The notes under the pieces: generated by a model | Told to the model about the DNA's origin: nothing | What the model saw: only the letters and a program-made list of their open reading frames with translations | Databases searched by the model: none | Shown here: piece by piece, positions 43,172-51,956 of the stretch | Numbering within the stretch: the stretch's first letter is position 1 | Layout: every line of letters begins with the position of its first letter | Translations under genes and position numbers: made by a program | Source: Ensifer oleiphilus | GTDB lineage: Bacteria; Pseudomonadota; Alphaproteobacteria; Rhizobiales; Rhizobiaceae | Assembly (NCBI RefSeq): GCF_013371465.1 | Contig: NZ_JABWDU010000007.1 | Coordinates: 248,001 to 312,000 of the forward strand | Direction: 5' to 3' | DNA length: 64,000 nucleotides

Positions 43172-45232
43172 TTAAACGGCCAATTGGAGCGCTTGCCCGT
43201 CATTTTCGGCCGGCACGGCGCAGCAGATCAGGGCTTCACCCTGCCTGGCCTCGAACGACGGCTGCTGGGGATAGGCGACTTCGCCTTCGAGGACCCGCGT
43301 GCTGCAACTGCCGCAGCTGCCGTTGCGACAGCCATATTCGGGCAAGAGGCCGCGCGCTTCGGCCAGATCGAGCAATGTGCCTTCGCCCGGCTGCCAGCGT
43401 GCTTCCTTGCCGGAGGCGGCAAAGATGACGCGGACAGGCGTACTCGCCGGTTGTTTTGCCGATGCGGGCAATCCGGCGTCAGGGCTACGCGTCAGCGAAG
43501 ACAGGCCGAAGGTCTCCGCGTGAATGCGGGCATCAGTGACGTTGAGCCCACGCAGCCCGTCATAGAGCGATTGCATGAAAGCCCGCGGACCACAGAGGTA
43601 GAAGTCATAATCGTCGAACGGCAGGACGGATTGCAGCAACGGAATATCAATGCGTCCGGCGGCGTCGTAGTCCTCGCCCTTGCGTGCGCCATCCGCCTGG
43701 CTGAGCACGCGCGTCAGGTGGATCTTGCCCTGGCCGGCCTCGACGAGGGAGGCAATCTCCTGATCGAAGGCGCGTTCATCCAGACTGCGAGCCGATTGGA
43801 ACAGCCACGTCGGGCGTATCCGTCGCTTGCGCAAGCCCTCATAGAGGATGTCGCGCGACATCGCGATGACAGGCGTGATGCCGACACCGGCGGCAAGCAG
43901 CACCGCTGGCCGGCGCTCCGTCGCGTCGATGACGAAGCTGCCGGCCGGCGCCCTGGCCTCGATGATATCGCCCGGCCCGAGACCGTGCAGAAAGGACGAG
44001 ACGCTGCCGTCGCGCTTGACGCTGATGCGGTAGGCGCCGTCGGAAGGGGCGGCCGAAAGCGTGTAGCTTCGAACCACGGATTTGCCCTCCGAATTGATGC
44101 GGATCGACAGATGCTGCCCGGCGCGAAACGGTGCGAGCCCCGCATCGTCAGTCGACTCAAGGTAGAGCGAGCGGATCGTCGCACTCTCGGCCTGCGTGCG
44201 TGTGATCCGAAACGGTCGCCATTCTCCGGCGCGGACGGTGGCACGCAGCCGATCATCGGTCTGCTGCCAATCGCCGGTCATCAGCGAATTGGGCGACTGA
44301 CCAGCCTCGCGAGAGGACCAGCGAAGTGACGAACCATCCGCCCGGTAGAGCACTTGCCGTGGGCGAAAGCGCCAGAGGCGTTCCGCGCCCTGGAACGCAT
44401 CGATTTCCGGCGAGGTGAGGACGACTTCGGCCTCGCCGGTCATCTGCAGCATGTCTCCGGTGGCAAAATCGACAAAAAGCAGACCAGCCTTGGGGTTGAG
44501 CATGAAGTTGCCGAGCGTGTTGAAAAACAGATTGCCGGCGAAGTCGGGGATCGTCAGTACGCCATCCTCACCGACACGCACAAAGCCGGCCTTGCCGCCG
44601 CGATGCGAGACATCGACCTGACGCTCGCCGTTGTCGCGGTCGACAAAGGAGGCGACGAAAAACGTGTCGGCATTGGCGATGATTTCTTTCGCGCGCCTGT
44701 CGAGACCGCTGAGGTGGACGGGGCGCGTCTCCGGCGGAGCGGTCGGTTTACGCGCGAACGAGAAATCCCGCAGCTGGATATATTGCGGACAGTTGCCGAA
44801 GCTCTGACCGACGGAGACGGCAAAGTGATCGTCCCTCGCTCGACGGACGACACCGTTCAGCCGATTGCGGCGCCGGGTTTCAAGCTGAATGCCCAGCAAC
44901 GCGATGGCGTTGCCATCCTCCATCCCGGCATCGGCGGGGTCGCCACGGTCACGCGGCAAGTGAACGGTCAGGGCGTGGGCGTCCGGTGCCTGTATGAATC
45001 CCGGCTCGCCAGCGCGCAGGCTCGCCCAGACATCGCCTGAGGGGTCCACGGCGCCAAGCACGATGAAGGGCAGCATCGGAAAGAACTGGCGATGCTGCTC
45101 GGGCATGAAGGTTCTAACGAAGTTGCGGCCCGGCGCATCCATGCGCTCGACGACCCCGAGACTGCGTTGAATGGTAAGTTCGCCCTCGTGCCAGGGGGAC
45201 GCGGCGGGGATCGGCGCAATTGTGTCCGGCAT
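43172..45232 (-). CDS. Three-domain PPOX / ferredoxin-reductase / 2Fe-2S fusion oxidoreductase
   Basis: A 686-residue cytoplasmic protein. Residues about 30-290 form a pyridoxamine-phosphate-oxidase-like flavin barrel (F-F-P-M-L-P-F-I-V-L-G-A-V-D-P and later F-N-T-L-G-N-F-M-L-N-P-K-A-G-L-L). Residues about 330-560 are a ferredoxin-NADP reductase module (R-S-Y-T-L-S-A for FAD, L-A-A-G-V-G-I-T-P-V for nicotinamide). The last 90 residues are a plant-type 2Fe-2S domain with C635, C640, C643 and C670/671. Electrons could flow from NAD(P)H through FAD to the 2Fe-2S centre and the flavin barrel. Start 45232 has GGAGAAAG upstream. It is co-directional with the GST gene, 59 bases after it. Confidence 0.85.
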   Translation of the reverse strand: MPDTIAPIPAASPWHEGELTIQRSLGVVERMDAPGRNFVRTFMPEQHRQFFPMLPFIVLGAVDPSGDVWASLRAGEPGFIQAPDAHALTVHLPRDRGDPADAGMEDGNAIALLGIQLETRRRNRLNGVVRRARDDHFAVSVGQSFGNCPQYIQLRDFSFARKPTAPPETRPVHLSGLDRRAKEIIANADTFFVASFVDRDNGERQVDVSHRGGKAGFVRVGEDGVLTIPDFAGNLFFNTLGNFMLNPKAGLLFVDFATGDMLQMTGEAEVVLTSPEIDAFQGAERLWRFRPRQVLYRADGSSLRWSSREAGQSPNSLMTGDWQQTDDRLRATVRAGEWRPFRITRTQAESATIRSLYLESTDDAGLAPFRAGQHLSIRINSEGKSVVRSYTLSAAPSDGAYRISVKRDGSVSSFLHGLGPGDIIEARAPAGSFVIDATERRPAVLLAAGVGITPVIAMSRDILYEGLRKRRIRPTWLFQSARSLDERAFDQEIASLVEAGQGKIHLTRVLSQADGARKGEDYDAAGRIDIPLLQSVLPFDDYDFYLCGPRAFMQSLYDGLRGLNVTDARIHAETFGLSSLTRSPDAGLPASAKQPASTPVRVIFAASGKEARWQPGEGTLLDLAEARGLLPEYGCRNGSCGSCSTRVLEGEVAYPQQPSFEARQGEALICCAVPAENDGQALQLAV

Positions 45233-45291
45233 CGTCTTTCTCCTTGGTGACAGGCAAGGCCGGCGCGGAGCGTTCCGCACCGGCAGCGCAG

Positions 45292-45903
45292 TCAGGCGGC
45301 GAGGCCCGCTGCCGTTTTGTGGAAGCCGACGAAACCGGGCAGGGCCTCGATACGACCAAGCCAGGCCAGCACGTGGGTGTAGCCGCTGAGGTCGACATTG
45401 CCTTCAGGCGCGCTGGAGACATAGCTGTAGAGCGCGACGTCGGCGATGGTCGGCCGGCCGCCGAGCAGGAAGTCGCGATCGGCAAGTTCCGCCTCGATCA
45501 GTTGCAGGATGCGATGCGCTCTCGCGATCACCTCTTCGGGCCGAAGACCTGCTCCGAAGACAGTCACGAGCCGTGCGGCCGCCGGTCCGTAGGCGATTTC
45601 ACCGGCTGCGACCGACAGCCATTTCTGCACTTTCGCTGCGCCGGCGGGATCTTCCGGCAACCAGTCGGCGCGGCCGAGCTTCTTTGCGAGATAGACGAGG
45701 ATGGCGTTGGAGTCGGTTACCACAATGCCATCGTCGTCGAGCACCGGAACCTGACCGAAGGAATTAAGCTTGAGGAAGTCGGGTGTCTTGTGGGCCTTTG
45801 CCAGGAGGTCGACATCGACAAGGTCGTGCGGCACGCCCAGCAGGGAGAGGAAGAGTTGTGCGCGATGCGAATGGCCCGAGAGCGGGTGGCGGTAGAGTTT
45901 CAT
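45292..45903 (-). CDS. Glutathione S-transferase family protein
   Basis: A 203-residue GST: a thioredoxin-like N-terminal domain ([24 protein letters not shown], with D-S-N-A-I-L-V-Y-L at the glutathione site) and an all-helical C-terminal domain ([11 protein letters not shown]). Serine 9 or 12 could be the catalytic residue. It is the first gene of a unit with the flavin/2Fe-2S fusion and is divergent from a LysR regulator, suggesting a redox or xenobiotic response. The substrate is unknown. Confidence 0.88.
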   Translation of the reverse strand: MKLYRHPLSGHSHRAQLFLSLLGVPHDLVDVDLLAKAHKTPDFLKLNSFGQVPVLDDDGIVVTDSNAILVYLAKKLGRADWLPEDPAGAAKVQKWLSVAAGEIAYGPAAARLVTVFGAGLRPEEVIARAHRILQLIEAELADRDFLLGGRPTIADVALYSYVSSAPEGNVDLSGYTHVLAWLGRIEALPGFVGFHKTAAGLAA

Positions 45904-46128
45904 GCTAATTGTCCCTTTTATAGCCGGGTCCGTCGATCAGGGCGTCGGCAGGTGCGTGATGCCTGTCACTCGGTCGCGTCCGGCGGTAGCAAGAACCGGA
46001 TCATCGGAGTGCGCTGCGTGGTTTCGGGCGGTTCGGATTGAACTGCCTTAACCAGCAATCTATGCCCTTCCAGATTTTAGCTGTAGAGTGTCATTATGAT
46101 AAGTGGCCTCTCGGATATTGGAAGTTAG

Positions 46129-47022
46129 ATGGATCGACTGGACGCAATGACCGTGCTTCTCGGCGTCGTGGAAGGCGGGAGCCTGTCTGCCGCATCGCGG
46201 CGGCTGCGCATGCCGCTGGCGACGGTCAGCCGCAAGGTTTCGGAACTGGAAACCCACCTCGGCGCGCAATTGCTCACCCGAACCAATCGGCGGATCCAGC
46301 TGACGGAGGCCGGGCGAACCTATGTCGACGCGGCGCGGGAAATCCTCGCGCGTGTCGACGAGGCGGAACGGGTGGCGGCCGGGGAATACACGACGATCAA
46401 GGGGGACCTGACGATGACGGCACCGATCGTCTTCGGACGGCTGCACGTGCTGCCTGTCGTCGTCGATTTCCTCAAAGCCAACCCGGACGTCAACATGCGC
46501 CTGTCCTTGGGTGACCGGCTCGTCAATCTCGTCGACGATCACATCGATGTCGCACTCCGGATCGGCAACCTGCCGGACAGCAACATGATCGCAACGAAGC
46601 TCGGCACGATCCGACGCGTCGTCTACGCGAGCCCAAGCTATATCGGCCGGAACGGTCAGCCGGGTCATCCGAGCGAGCTTGCCGAGCACGATTGCATCAC
46701 GTTCGAAGGCCTCATGTCGAACCGGACCTGGAGTTTTGTCGACGGAAAGGCCGAAATCGCTGCCCCGATCCGCTCACGCCTTGCGGTCAACACGGCCGAG
46801 GCCGCGGTCGATGCCGCCGTTACCGGGCTCGGCCTCACACGCGTTCTGTCCTATCAGGCGGCGCGCGCGGTCGCCGATGGTCTGCTCGTGCCGGTGCTGG
46901 AGCCCTTCGAGCACCCGGCGCTGCCGGTTCAGCTGGTCTATCTGCCGCAGGGACATGTGCCGATGAAACTCAGGGCCTTCGTCGACTTCGCCGCCCCGCG
47001 GCTCAGATCCGTGCTGAAATGA
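46129..47022 (+). CDS. LysR-family transcriptional regulator
   Basis: A 297-residue regulator with an N-terminal winged helix (L-L-G-V-V-E-G-G-S-L-S-A-A-S-R-R-L-R-M-P) and an effector domain from about residue 90 (G-D-L-T-M-T-A-P-I-V-F-G-R-L-H-V-L-P). It is transcribed away from the GST and flavin/2Fe-2S fusion genes across a 225-base gap, so it is their likely regulator. I could not pick out a convincing T-N11-A site. Confidence 0.88.
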   Translation: MDRLDAMTVLLGVVEGGSLSAASRRLRMPLATVSRKVSELETHLGAQLLTRTNRRIQLTEAGRTYVDAAREILARVDEAERVAAGEYTTIKGDLTMTAPIVFGRLHVLPVVVDFLKANPDVNMRLSLGDRLVNLVDDHIDVALRIGNLPDSNMIATKLGTIRRVVYASPSYIGRNGQPGHPSELAEHDCITFEGLMSNRTWSFVDGKAEIAAPIRSRLAVNTAEAAVDAAVTGLGLTRVLSYQAARAVADGLLVPVLEPFEHPALPVQLVYLPQGHVPMKLRAFVDFAAPRLRSVLK

Positions 47023-47062
47023 GAACGATGGAAACGCCCCCAAAAGGATTTTTTCCCTGATA

Positions 47063-48034
47063 TCACCCGCTGATCTGCGATGCCTTGCCGACGATGGCGG
47101 CACGGCCTGTGGTCGCCATGGGCAGGTCACTGCCCGGTTGAAGTTGATGCGTCGCCTGCAGCTGTCGTGGTCGGTGGACGAGCGTGACCAGTACGAAGGA
47201 CAGGATCATCAGCAGATACCACGCGCCGAGCTTCTGCAGCGACACCAGCGTCCAGCCGGCGTGTTGCGAGGGATAGATCCAGGCGCGGGACCACGTTCCG
47301 ATGTTCTCGGCAAACCAGATGAACAGGGCGATGAGCAGAAAACCGACCAGCAGCGGCATGCGATGGCGGAACCGGAAGACGCGATAGTGAACGGTCGTGC
47401 GCCAGAACAGGACCGCGATGATGGCAAACAGCAGGTAACGCAGATCGACGACGAAATGGTGGGTGAAGAAGTTGGCATAGATGGCGAGAGCCAGGAGCAC
47501 CGTTGCCCACCGTGGCGGATAGTGGGTGTAGTGCAGGTCGAGAATGCGGGTGACGCGCGCCAGATACGAGCCGACAGCGGCATACATGAAGCCTGAAAAC
47601 AGCGGCACGCCGCCGATGCGAAAGAAGCTGGGTTCCGGATAAATCCAGGAGCCGACCGACGTCTTGAAGACCTCCATCAACGTGCCGACGATGTGGAAGA
47701 TCAGGATAACCTTGGCCTCGGCGATGGTCTCCAGCTTGAAGGCGAGCATCAGAAGCTGAATGCCCAGGGCTGCCAGGAAAAGAAAATCGTAGCGGGCAAG
47801 GCCGATCTCTGCCGGCCAGAACAGCTTGGTCGCAATCATGAGCGCCAGCAGGGCGGCGCCGAAGAGGCATGCGAAAGCCTGCTTGATGCCGAAGACCAGA
47901 AATTCCGTCAGGCCGCCAGGGAAGCCGTCGCTTGGAAGCCGGTCGAGCAGCCGGCGTGCGACCGCATCGATGCGCGCTTCGAGTGATGTGAAACGTCTGT
48001 CGTCCGACCGCTGCGCCACGCGATTCGCCTCCAT
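47063..48034 (-). CDS. DUF817 family integral membrane protein
   Basis: A 323-residue membrane protein with about eight hydrophobic helices, matching the DUF817 family of unknown function (F-G-I-K-Q-A-F-A-C-L-F-G, then F-K-T-S-V-G-S-W-I-Y-P-E-P, V-P-L-F-S-G-F-M-Y-A-A-V-G-S-Y, and W-F-A-E-N-I-G-T-W at the end). ATG 48034 is used; the frame to 48064 gains only ten residues. It follows the TRAP operon on the same strand but a strong hairpin lies between. Confidence 0.82.
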   Translation of the reverse strand: MEANRVAQRSDDRRFTSLEARIDAVARRLLDRLPSDGFPGGLTEFLVFGIKQAFACLFGAALLALMIATKLFWPAEIGLARYDFLFLAALGIQLLMLAFKLETIAEAKVILIFHIVGTLMEVFKTSVGSWIYPEPSFFRIGGVPLFSGFMYAAVGSYLARVTRILDLHYTHYPPRWATVLLALAIYANFFTHHFVVDLRYLLFAIIAVLFWRTTVHYRVFRFRHRMPLLVGFLLIALFIWFAENIGTWSRAWIYPSQHAGWTLVSLQKLGAWYLLMILSFVLVTLVHRPRQLQATHQLQPGSDLPMATTGRAAIVGKASQISG

Positions 48035-48072
48035 GCCGGTGCCGCAGGTGCGATGGCCGGGCAATGCGGTCG

Positions 48073-48118
48073 AATTGTGGATCGGCCCGAGCTTAGAGGC
48101 TCGGGCCGATCCACAATT
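48073..48118. terminator. Very strong stem-loop after the TRAP operon
   Basis: Twenty perfect base pairs (48073-48092 with 48099-48118) around a six-base loop, located 30 bases past the dctM stop and before the DUF817 gene. The stem is GC-rich inside and AATT at the base, with no T tract. It most likely ends the kdgD-to-dctM transcript. Confidence 0.7.
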
Positions 48119-48148
48119 TCGTTGGCGTGAGAAGCGTCAGGCTGCTCG

Positions 48149-49429
48149 CTACCGGAACAGGCTTGGCAGCCAGAGGGACAGGGCGGGGATATAGGTGACG
48201 AGCATCAACACGGCGATGCTGGCACCGAAGAACGGCCAGATCGTCCTCATCGCCTCGCGGATCGAAATGCCGCCGACGGCGCAGCCGACGAAGAGCACGG
48301 TGCCGACTGGCGGCGTGTTGAGACCGATGCCGGCGTTCAGGATCATCACGACGCCGAAATGCACGGGGTCGATGCCAAACGCCTTGACGACCGGCAGCAG
48401 CACCGGCGTGCTGATGATGACCAGCGGCGCCATGTCCATGAAGGTGCCGAGCAGCAACAGAATGATGTTGATCAGCAACAGCACGATGATGGGATTGTCG
48501 GAGATCGCGCTGATCGCGGCGACCATGCTTTGCTGGACCTGCAGGAACGCCATCAGCCAGCCGAAGGAGGCGGCGGTGCCGATCACCAGAAGCACCATTG
48601 CCGTGGTGCGAACAGCCTGCAGCACCGCCTCGACGAAGCCGCTCCAGTCGAGTTCGCGGTAGACAAGCAGTGCGACGAGCAGGGCGTAGAACACGGCAAT
48701 GCATGAGCTTTCCGTCGCCGTAAAAATGCCCGAGCGTACGCCGCCGAAGATGATGCCGATCAGGAGCAGCCCCGGAAGCGAGGCGAGCAGATAGAAGCCG
48801 AGACGGCGCAGGCCTGGGAACGGTTCCGACGGGTATCCCTTCTTGCGCGCGACCACATAGGCCGTGACCATCAGCGCTGCGGCCAAAAGCAGGCCGGGCA
48901 GAATGCCGGCAGTAAAGAGATCGGCGACGGAAACATTGCCGCCGGCGGCGATCGAATAGAGGATCATGTTGTGCGAAGGCGGGATCATCAGCGCGATGAT
49001 CGCCGCGTTGACCGTGACGTTGACGGCATAGCTGCGGTCGTAACCGCGCGCCGCCATCTGCGGGATCATCAGCCCACCGACCGCGGATGCGTCGGCGACA
49101 GCGGACCCGGAAATGCCGCCGAACAGCGTCGAGGCGACGATATTGACCTGGCCGAGGCCGCCGCGCAGATGGCCGACGATGCCGGCGGCAAAGCGGATCA
49201 GCCGGTCGGCAATGCCGCCGCGCACCATCAGGTCGCCGGCAAAGATGAAGAACGGGATCGCCATCATCGCAAAGACGTTCATGCCGGAATTCATCTGCTG
49301 GAAGACGACGATCGGCGGCAGGCCCATGTAGATGACGGTCGCGAGCGACGCGATGCCGAGGCAAAACGCGATCGGCATGCCGATCATCATCAGGATGGTG
49401 AAGGTGCCGAAGAGAATGCTGTAGGCCAC
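48149..49429 (-). CDS. TRAP transporter large permease (DctM)
   Basis: Large TRAP permease of 426 residues with about 12 helices. DctM signatures: M-I-G-M-P-I-A-F-C-L-G near the N-terminus, M-A-I-P-F-F-I-F-A-G-D-L-M, G-G-I-S-G-S-A-V-A-D-A-S-A-V-G, and L-N-A-G-I-G-L-N-T-P-P-V-G near the end. The GTG at 49429 overlaps the dctQ stop (TAGTG) and follows GGAGG, so I use it rather than upstream starts inside dctQ. With dctQ and dctP it forms the uptake system of the galacturonate operon. Confidence 0.92.
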   Translation of the reverse strand: MAYSILFGTFTILMMIGMPIAFCLGIASLATVIYMGLPPIVVFQQMNSGMNVFAMMAIPFFIFAGDLMVRGGIADRLIRFAAGIVGHLRGGLGQVNIVASTLFGGISGSAVADASAVGGLMIPQMAARGYDRSYAVNVTVNAAIIALMIPPSHNMILYSIAAGGNVSVADLFTAGILPGLLLAAALMVTAYVVARKKGYPSEPFPGLRRLGFYLLASLPGLLLIGIIFGGVRSGIFTATESSCIAVFYALLVALLVYRELDWSGFVEAVLQAVRTTAMVLLVIGTAASFGWLMAFLQVQQSMVAAISAISDNPIIVLLLINIILLLLGTFMDMAPLVIISTPVLLPVVKAFGIDPVHFGVVMILNAGIGLNTPPVGTVLFVGCAVGGISIREAMRTIWPFFGASIAVLMLVTYIPALSLWLPSLFR

Positions 49430-49950
49430 TATGCTGCCTCCTGAATGACGATGTCGGCGACCGGGGCATCGCCGAGCACGACATCGGCGAGCCGCTCCGC
49501 CGCGAACAGCGCGATCAGCAGGCCGCCGGCGATCATCGGAAAGAAATCGACGCCACCCGGCCAGCCGAGCACGGGGATGGTCGCGGCCCAGGTGCCGGCG
49601 GCAAGGAGGGTCGAATAGAAGCTCATCGCCAGGCCAAAGAGGACGATCAGCGAAAGGCTGACGAGATCCATCAGCCGCTGCACGGCGGGTGACGCCGAAT
49701 GGCGCACGAAATCGAGGCCGAGATGCACGCTCTCGCGCACACCGACGGCGGCGCCGAGCAGGATGAACCAGGACATCAGATGCAGCGACAGCGGTTCCGA
49801 CCAGCTGGGCGTGTCGTTGAGCACATAGCGGGCGAAGACCTGCCATCCGACGATTACCGTCATGGCGACGAGGCCCACACCCGAGATGTAAAGCGAGAGC
49901 CGGCTGAGCCGGGCAAGGACAGGCCTGACGACCTGTATGAAACGCCACAT
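49429..49950 (-). CDS. TRAP transporter small permease (DctQ)
   Basis: Small TRAP permease, 173 residues with four helices. Typical features are W-Q-V-F-A-R-Y-V-L-N-D-T-P-S-W-S-E-P after helix 1 and a R-E-S-V-H-L-G-L-D stretch in the middle. ATG 49950 is preferred to 49965 because GGAGG lies 8 bases before it. It is 80 bases after dctP, with a hairpin in the gap, and overlaps dctM. Confidence 0.88.
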   Translation of the reverse strand: MWRFIQVVRPVLARLSRLSLYISGVGLVAMTVIVGWQVFARYVLNDTPSWSEPLSLHLMSWFILLGAAVGVRESVHLGLDFVRHSASPAVQRLMDLVSLSLIVLFGLAMSFYSTLLAAGTWAATIPVLGWPGGVDFFPMIAGGLLIALFAAERLADVVLGDAPVADIVIQEAA

Positions 49951-49985
49951 TGCCTTATCCTCCATAGACTGCAGACGAGGGGAGG

Positions 49986-50006
49986 GCCCGGGCGATTAGA
50001 CCGGGC
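49986..50006 (-). terminator. Short stem-loop between dctP and dctQ
   Basis: GCCCGG (49986-49991) pairs with CCGGGC (50001-50006) around a nine-base loop, 25 bases past the dctP stop. It probably favours binding protein over permease by partial termination or mRNA protection. Confidence 0.4.
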
Positions 50007-50030
50007 ACCCCGTAGGCACGCCGGTTACTG

Positions 50031-51005
50031 CTAGTTGATGGCGCGGATCCGCTCGAGCAGGTCCTTCATCTGCGGATCGGTAACGAAGCGATCATAGACG
50101 GGCTTCATCGCCGCGGAGAACTCGGCCTTGTCGACCGTGACAACATTGGCGCCGGCTGCGCGAACCTTTTCCTCCGAGGCCTTTTCCCGGGCCGTCCAGA
50201 GTTCCCGCATCTTCACCACCGATTCCTTCGCCGCCTCCTTCAAAACCTTCTGGTCGTCAGGCGAAAGCTTGTCCCAGCTCAGCTTCGAGATCACCAGGAT
50301 CTCGGGGTTGAGGGAGTGTTCGGTGAGCGTGTAGTTCTTGGCAACCTCGAAATGCCTGGAGGATTCGTAGGACGGCCAGTTGTTTTCAGCCGCATCGACG
50401 ACACCTGTTTCAAGCGAGGAATAGACTTCACCGAACGGCATCGGCGTGGCATTGGCGCCGAAGGCTTCCATCATCGCGATCCAGAGATCCGATTGCTGGA
50501 CGCGCACCTTCATGCCCTTGAGATCGGCGAGTTTCTCGATCGGCTTCTTGGTCGAATAGAACGAGCGCGCGCCGGAATCGTAGAAGGCAAGCCCGATCAG
50601 CCCATGCGGTTCGAAGGCGGCCAGCACTTCGTCGCCGATCGGCCCGTCGACGGTCTTGTGCATGTGCTCGGTCGAACGGAACAGGAAGGGAAGCCCGAGC
50701 ACGACGGTCTGTGGCACCAGATTGTTGAACGGTGCGGCGTTGACGCGATTCATGTCGATGACGCCGAAGCGCGTCTGCTCGATCGTGTCCTTCTCGCTGC
50801 CAAGGGCGGCATTGTTGGTGACATCGATCTTGATGCGGCCGTTGGTGCGCTTGGCGACCAGTTCGCCCATGTATTTCACCGCATCGACGGTCGGATAACC
50901 GTCCGGATGGATGTCGGCCGAGCGCAGGGTGATTTCCTGCGCCTGCAGAGTTCCGGCGCCAAGGGCAACGCCCAGGGCCAGGCAAAGCGTTTTTGCAATG
51001 TTCAT
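50031..51005 (-). CDS. TRAP transporter substrate-binding protein (DctP), probably for uronates
   Basis: Periplasmic binding protein of 324 residues. A signal peptide ([16 protein letters not shown]) is cleaved after L-Q-A. The DctP fold is seen in [12 protein letters not shown], the carboxylate-binding arginine region M-K-V-R-V-Q-Q-S, and [25 protein letters not shown] precedes the ATG. Its place 60 bases after gli makes D-galacturonate or D-glucuronate the likely ligand; that is inference from the operon. Confidence 0.9.
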   Translation of the reverse strand: MNIAKTLCLALGVALGAGTLQAQEITLRSADIHPDGYPTVDAVKYMGELVAKRTNGRIKIDVTNNAALGSEKDTIEQTRFGVIDMNRVNAAPFNNLVPQTVVLGLPFLFRSTEHMHKTVDGPIGDEVLAAFEPHGLIGLAFYDSGARSFYSTKKPIEKLADLKGMKVRVQQSDLWIAMMEAFGANATPMPFGEVYSSLETGVVDAAENNWPSYESSRHFEVAKNYTLTEHSLNPEILVISKLSWDKLSPDDQKVLKEAAKESVVKMRELWTAREKASEEKVRAAGANVVTVDKAEFSAAMKPVYDRFVTDPQMKDLLERIRAIN

Positions 51006-51065
51006 TTTGTCCTCCTCCTTCTTGAAACGCCGAAGCCTCCTCGCTTCGGACGAATGCGGGTGGCT

Positions 51066-51956
51066 TCAGGCATCTCCGTCCGTAAACGGCTTCAAGCCAA
51101 AGAGCCGTTCAGGATTTTCGACGAGCGCGCGGTGACGGGCTTCGGCATCGGGCAGCCAGCCCAGAACCGTGTCGGTCAGTTCGGCGTCGTCGGGATAGTC
51201 GGCGCTGGTCTTTGCAAGATTGTGCGGCCAGTTGCTGCCCCAGACGATGCGCTCGGGCGCATGCTCGGCAATCGCGCGCGAAAGCGCGGCCACGTCGGCG
51301 TAGTCGGGACCACCGGTCTTTGAAGATTCGTAGACGCCCGCGAACTTGAACCAGCAGTTGCCGCGGTCGATCAGGCGCTTCACGGCGGCGACTTCAGCGC
51401 CATCGGCTGCGGCACCGGAAAAGAACTTGCCGTGATGATCGAAAACCCAGCGCGATTTGAGTTTCTTCAGTCTTGGCTCGTGCTGAAGGATATCGCTGCC
51501 ATCGAACTGGACGGCGACCATCCAGTCGCGTGCAGCGGCGCGGTCATCGATCGCTTCGAGTTCCTTAAGGCCGACGGCGCCGCCGGGCAGGTCCATGATC
51601 CGTGCGCCGATGACACCGGCTGCCGCCAGGGCGTCCAGCTCGCTTTCGGATGTTTCCGCGCCGAAGGCGGCGACGCCGCGGGCGATGGTCCCCATCGCGT
51701 TCAGGCAGGCAATCAGATTGGCATTGTCGCGCTGATGGGCATTGCCCTGGGTGATGATGACCCTGTCGATGCCGAGCCAGCGCATGAATTGTCTGTATTG
51801 ATCCGCATCGGGCAGGGCACCGGCGGGAAGTGCTGGACCGCCGGCAAGGGCGGGAAAGCCAGGCAGATACATGTGCATCTGCGTATCGACCGTGCCTCTT
51901 GGCAGCGCGATCCTGGGCGGGCGACCGGAGAGCGTTCTGACCAGCATCTCAGTCAT
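51066..51956 (-). CDS. gli: D-galactarolactone isomerase (amidohydrolase family)
   Basis: A 296-residue TIM-barrel enzyme of the amidohydrolase/PDC-hydrolase type. It has the V-D-T-Q-M-H-M-Y metal-region start, F-D-H-H-G-K-F in the middle and V-W-G-S-N-W-P-H near the end. In Agrobacterium the same gene lies beside gci and kdgD and converts D-galactaro-1,5-lactone, made by uronate dehydrogenase, to the 1,4-lactone used by Gci. ATG 51956 overlaps the gci stop; the ATG at 51947 is better spaced from GAGGG and may be the true start. Confidence 0.85.
   Translation of the reverse strand: MTEMLVRTLSGRPPRIALPRGTVDTQMHMYLPGFPALAGGPALPAGALPDADQYRQFMRWLGIDRVIITQGNAHQRDNANLIACLNAMGTIARGVAAFGAETSESELDALAAAGVIGARIMDLPGGAVGLKELEAIDDRAAARDWMVAVQFDGSDILQHEPRLKKLKSRWVFDHHGKFFSGAAADGAEVAAVKRLIDRGNCWFKFAGVYESSKTGGPDYADVAALSRAIAEHAPERIVWGSNWPHNLAKTSADYPDDAELTDTVLGWLPDAEARHRALVENPERLFGLKPFTDGDA

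Noticed and set aside
48093-49484. Second minus-strand frame of 463 codons overlapping dctM
   Set aside because: The dctM frame shows all TRAP permease motifs; this frame is Arg/His/Ala-rich and matches nothing.
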